DNA of 64,000 bases, taken from the NCBI RefSeq assembly GCF_000761245.1, contig NZ_AWOR01000046.1:186001-250000 (forward strand), given 5' to 3'. This document shows positions 63,572 through 64,000 of the stretch, in pieces. Source of the DNA: Comamonas testosteroni. Its GTDB lineage: Bacteria; Pseudomonadota; Gammaproteobacteria; Burkholderiales; Burkholderiaceae_C. A program made the position numbers and the translations under genes. The stretch's first letter is position 1, and each line of letters opens with the position of its first letter. Under the pieces are notes generated by a model. It had not been told where the DNA came from. It did not search any database and saw only the letters and a list, made by a program, of their open reading frames with translations.

Positions 63572-64000
63572 CTACTGCGGCTGAATGCCTGCTGCCTTGA
63601 CCAGCTCGGCATGCAGCCTGATGTCCTGGGCCACGGTCTGCCTGAGCTGCTCTGGCGTCGATGGCGCGACTTCCATGCCGTTTTCACCCAGCTTGGTCTT
63701 GATCTCGCTGTCCAGGGCAACGCGCACGGCGCGGTTGAGCTTGTCGATCACGGGCTGCGGCGTCTTGGCCGGGGCGAACAGGCCGACCCAGGCCGAGAGG
63801 CTGAGGTCGGCAAAACCGCCTTCGGCCATGGTCGGGATGTTGGGCAGCATGGCCGCACGCCTGGGCGCCATCAGAGCCAGGGCATGCAGCTTGCCAGCCT
63901 GGATATGGGGCAGGGCTTCGGGCAGCACGGCAAACAGCATGTCCACATTGCCTGCCAGCGTATCGTTGACGGCCGGCGCACCGCCTTTGTAGGGCACGTG
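63572..64000 (-). CDS. Bug-family tripartite tricarboxylate receptor, 5' end outside the window
   Basis: The last 142 residues of a Bug protein: HVPYKGGAPAVNDTLAGNVD, VLPEALPHIQAGKLHALALM, PNIPTMAEGGFADLSLSAWVG and a C-terminal LHAELVKAAGIQPQ. This covers the second lobe of the binding cleft; signal peptide and first lobe lie beyond base 64000. It is unrelated in sequence detail to the Bug protein at 13.5 kb except for family motifs. Confidence 0.9.
   Translation of the reverse strand, partial: HVPYKGGAPAVNDTLAGNVDMLFAVLPEALPHIQAGKLHALALMAPRRAAMLPNIPTMAEGGFADLSLSAWVGLFAPAKTPQPVIDKLNRAVRVALDSEIKTKLGENGMEVAPSTPEQLRQTVAQDIRLHAELVKAAGIQPQ

Overview
The window is GC-rich (roughly 60% or more by eye), densely coded and free of visible insertion sequences, phage genes, CRISPR arrays, rRNA or tRNA. 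Gene content (two Bug-type tripartite tricarboxylate receptors, a complete-looking aerobic corrin-ring branch, ArgP/ArgO, PrkA-YeaH-SpoVR, a FecIR-TonB receptor unit with PepSY/DUF3649/DUF3325 partners) points to a betaproteobacterium of the Burkholderiales, most likely Comamonadaceae such as Comamonas or Delftia. That assignment is inference from gene families, not from a marker gene.

Layout. 1-3.3 kb (minus): an outer-membrane TpsB transporter cut by the window edge and a GGGT-repeat lipoprotein. 3.6-5.0 kb (plus): a class I aminotransferase overlapping slyX, then a decayed AraC remnant. 5.8-11.2 kb (plus): a five-gene signalling operon that I read as a SiaABCD-type partner-switching module (CBS-PP2C phosphatase, SiaB-like kinase, SiaC-like phosphoprotein, diguanylate cyclase) followed by a DUF3369-GGDEF-EAL protein with an intact-looking phosphodiesterase domain. 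This is the most interesting unit in the window. 11.6-18.9 kb: a DUF3149 peptide, an M20 amidohydrolase with a Bug receptor, an amino-acid ABC importer lacking its ATPase, and a LysR regulator.

19.0-40.3 kb is a B12 island on the minus strand. A TonB receptor under one cobalamin riboswitch is followed by a BtuFCD-like importer, a CbiX/[2Fe-2S] fusion, cobW, cobN and ChlI/ChlD-like chelatase partners. A second cobalamin riboswitch precedes cobG-cobH-cobI-cobJ. Then comes cobK on the opposite strand, and then cobL-cobE-cobM-cobF. cobK and cobL share one CATG palindrome as their two start codons. The window therefore holds corrin-ring synthesis from precorrin-2 to hydrogenobyrinate, part of the cobalt chelatase and B12 uptake. 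cobA, cobB, cobO, cobQ and the lower-ligand genes are not here.

40.6-51.9 kb: membrane proteins, the divergent pair argP/argO, a small unknown protein, an Lrp regulator divergent from an EamA exporter, the stress operon prkA-yeaH-spoVR, metQ and a DUF3820 protein. 52-54 kb (minus): a membrane diguanylate cyclase. 54.3-60.9 kb (plus): an iron-starvation operon with a likely Fur box, ECF sigma factor, FecR-like regulator, STN-containing siderophore receptor and three membrane proteins. 61.2-64.0 kb (minus): an Ala-rich glycine-zipper protein, an FMN reductase, serB and a second Bug receptor cut by the right edge.
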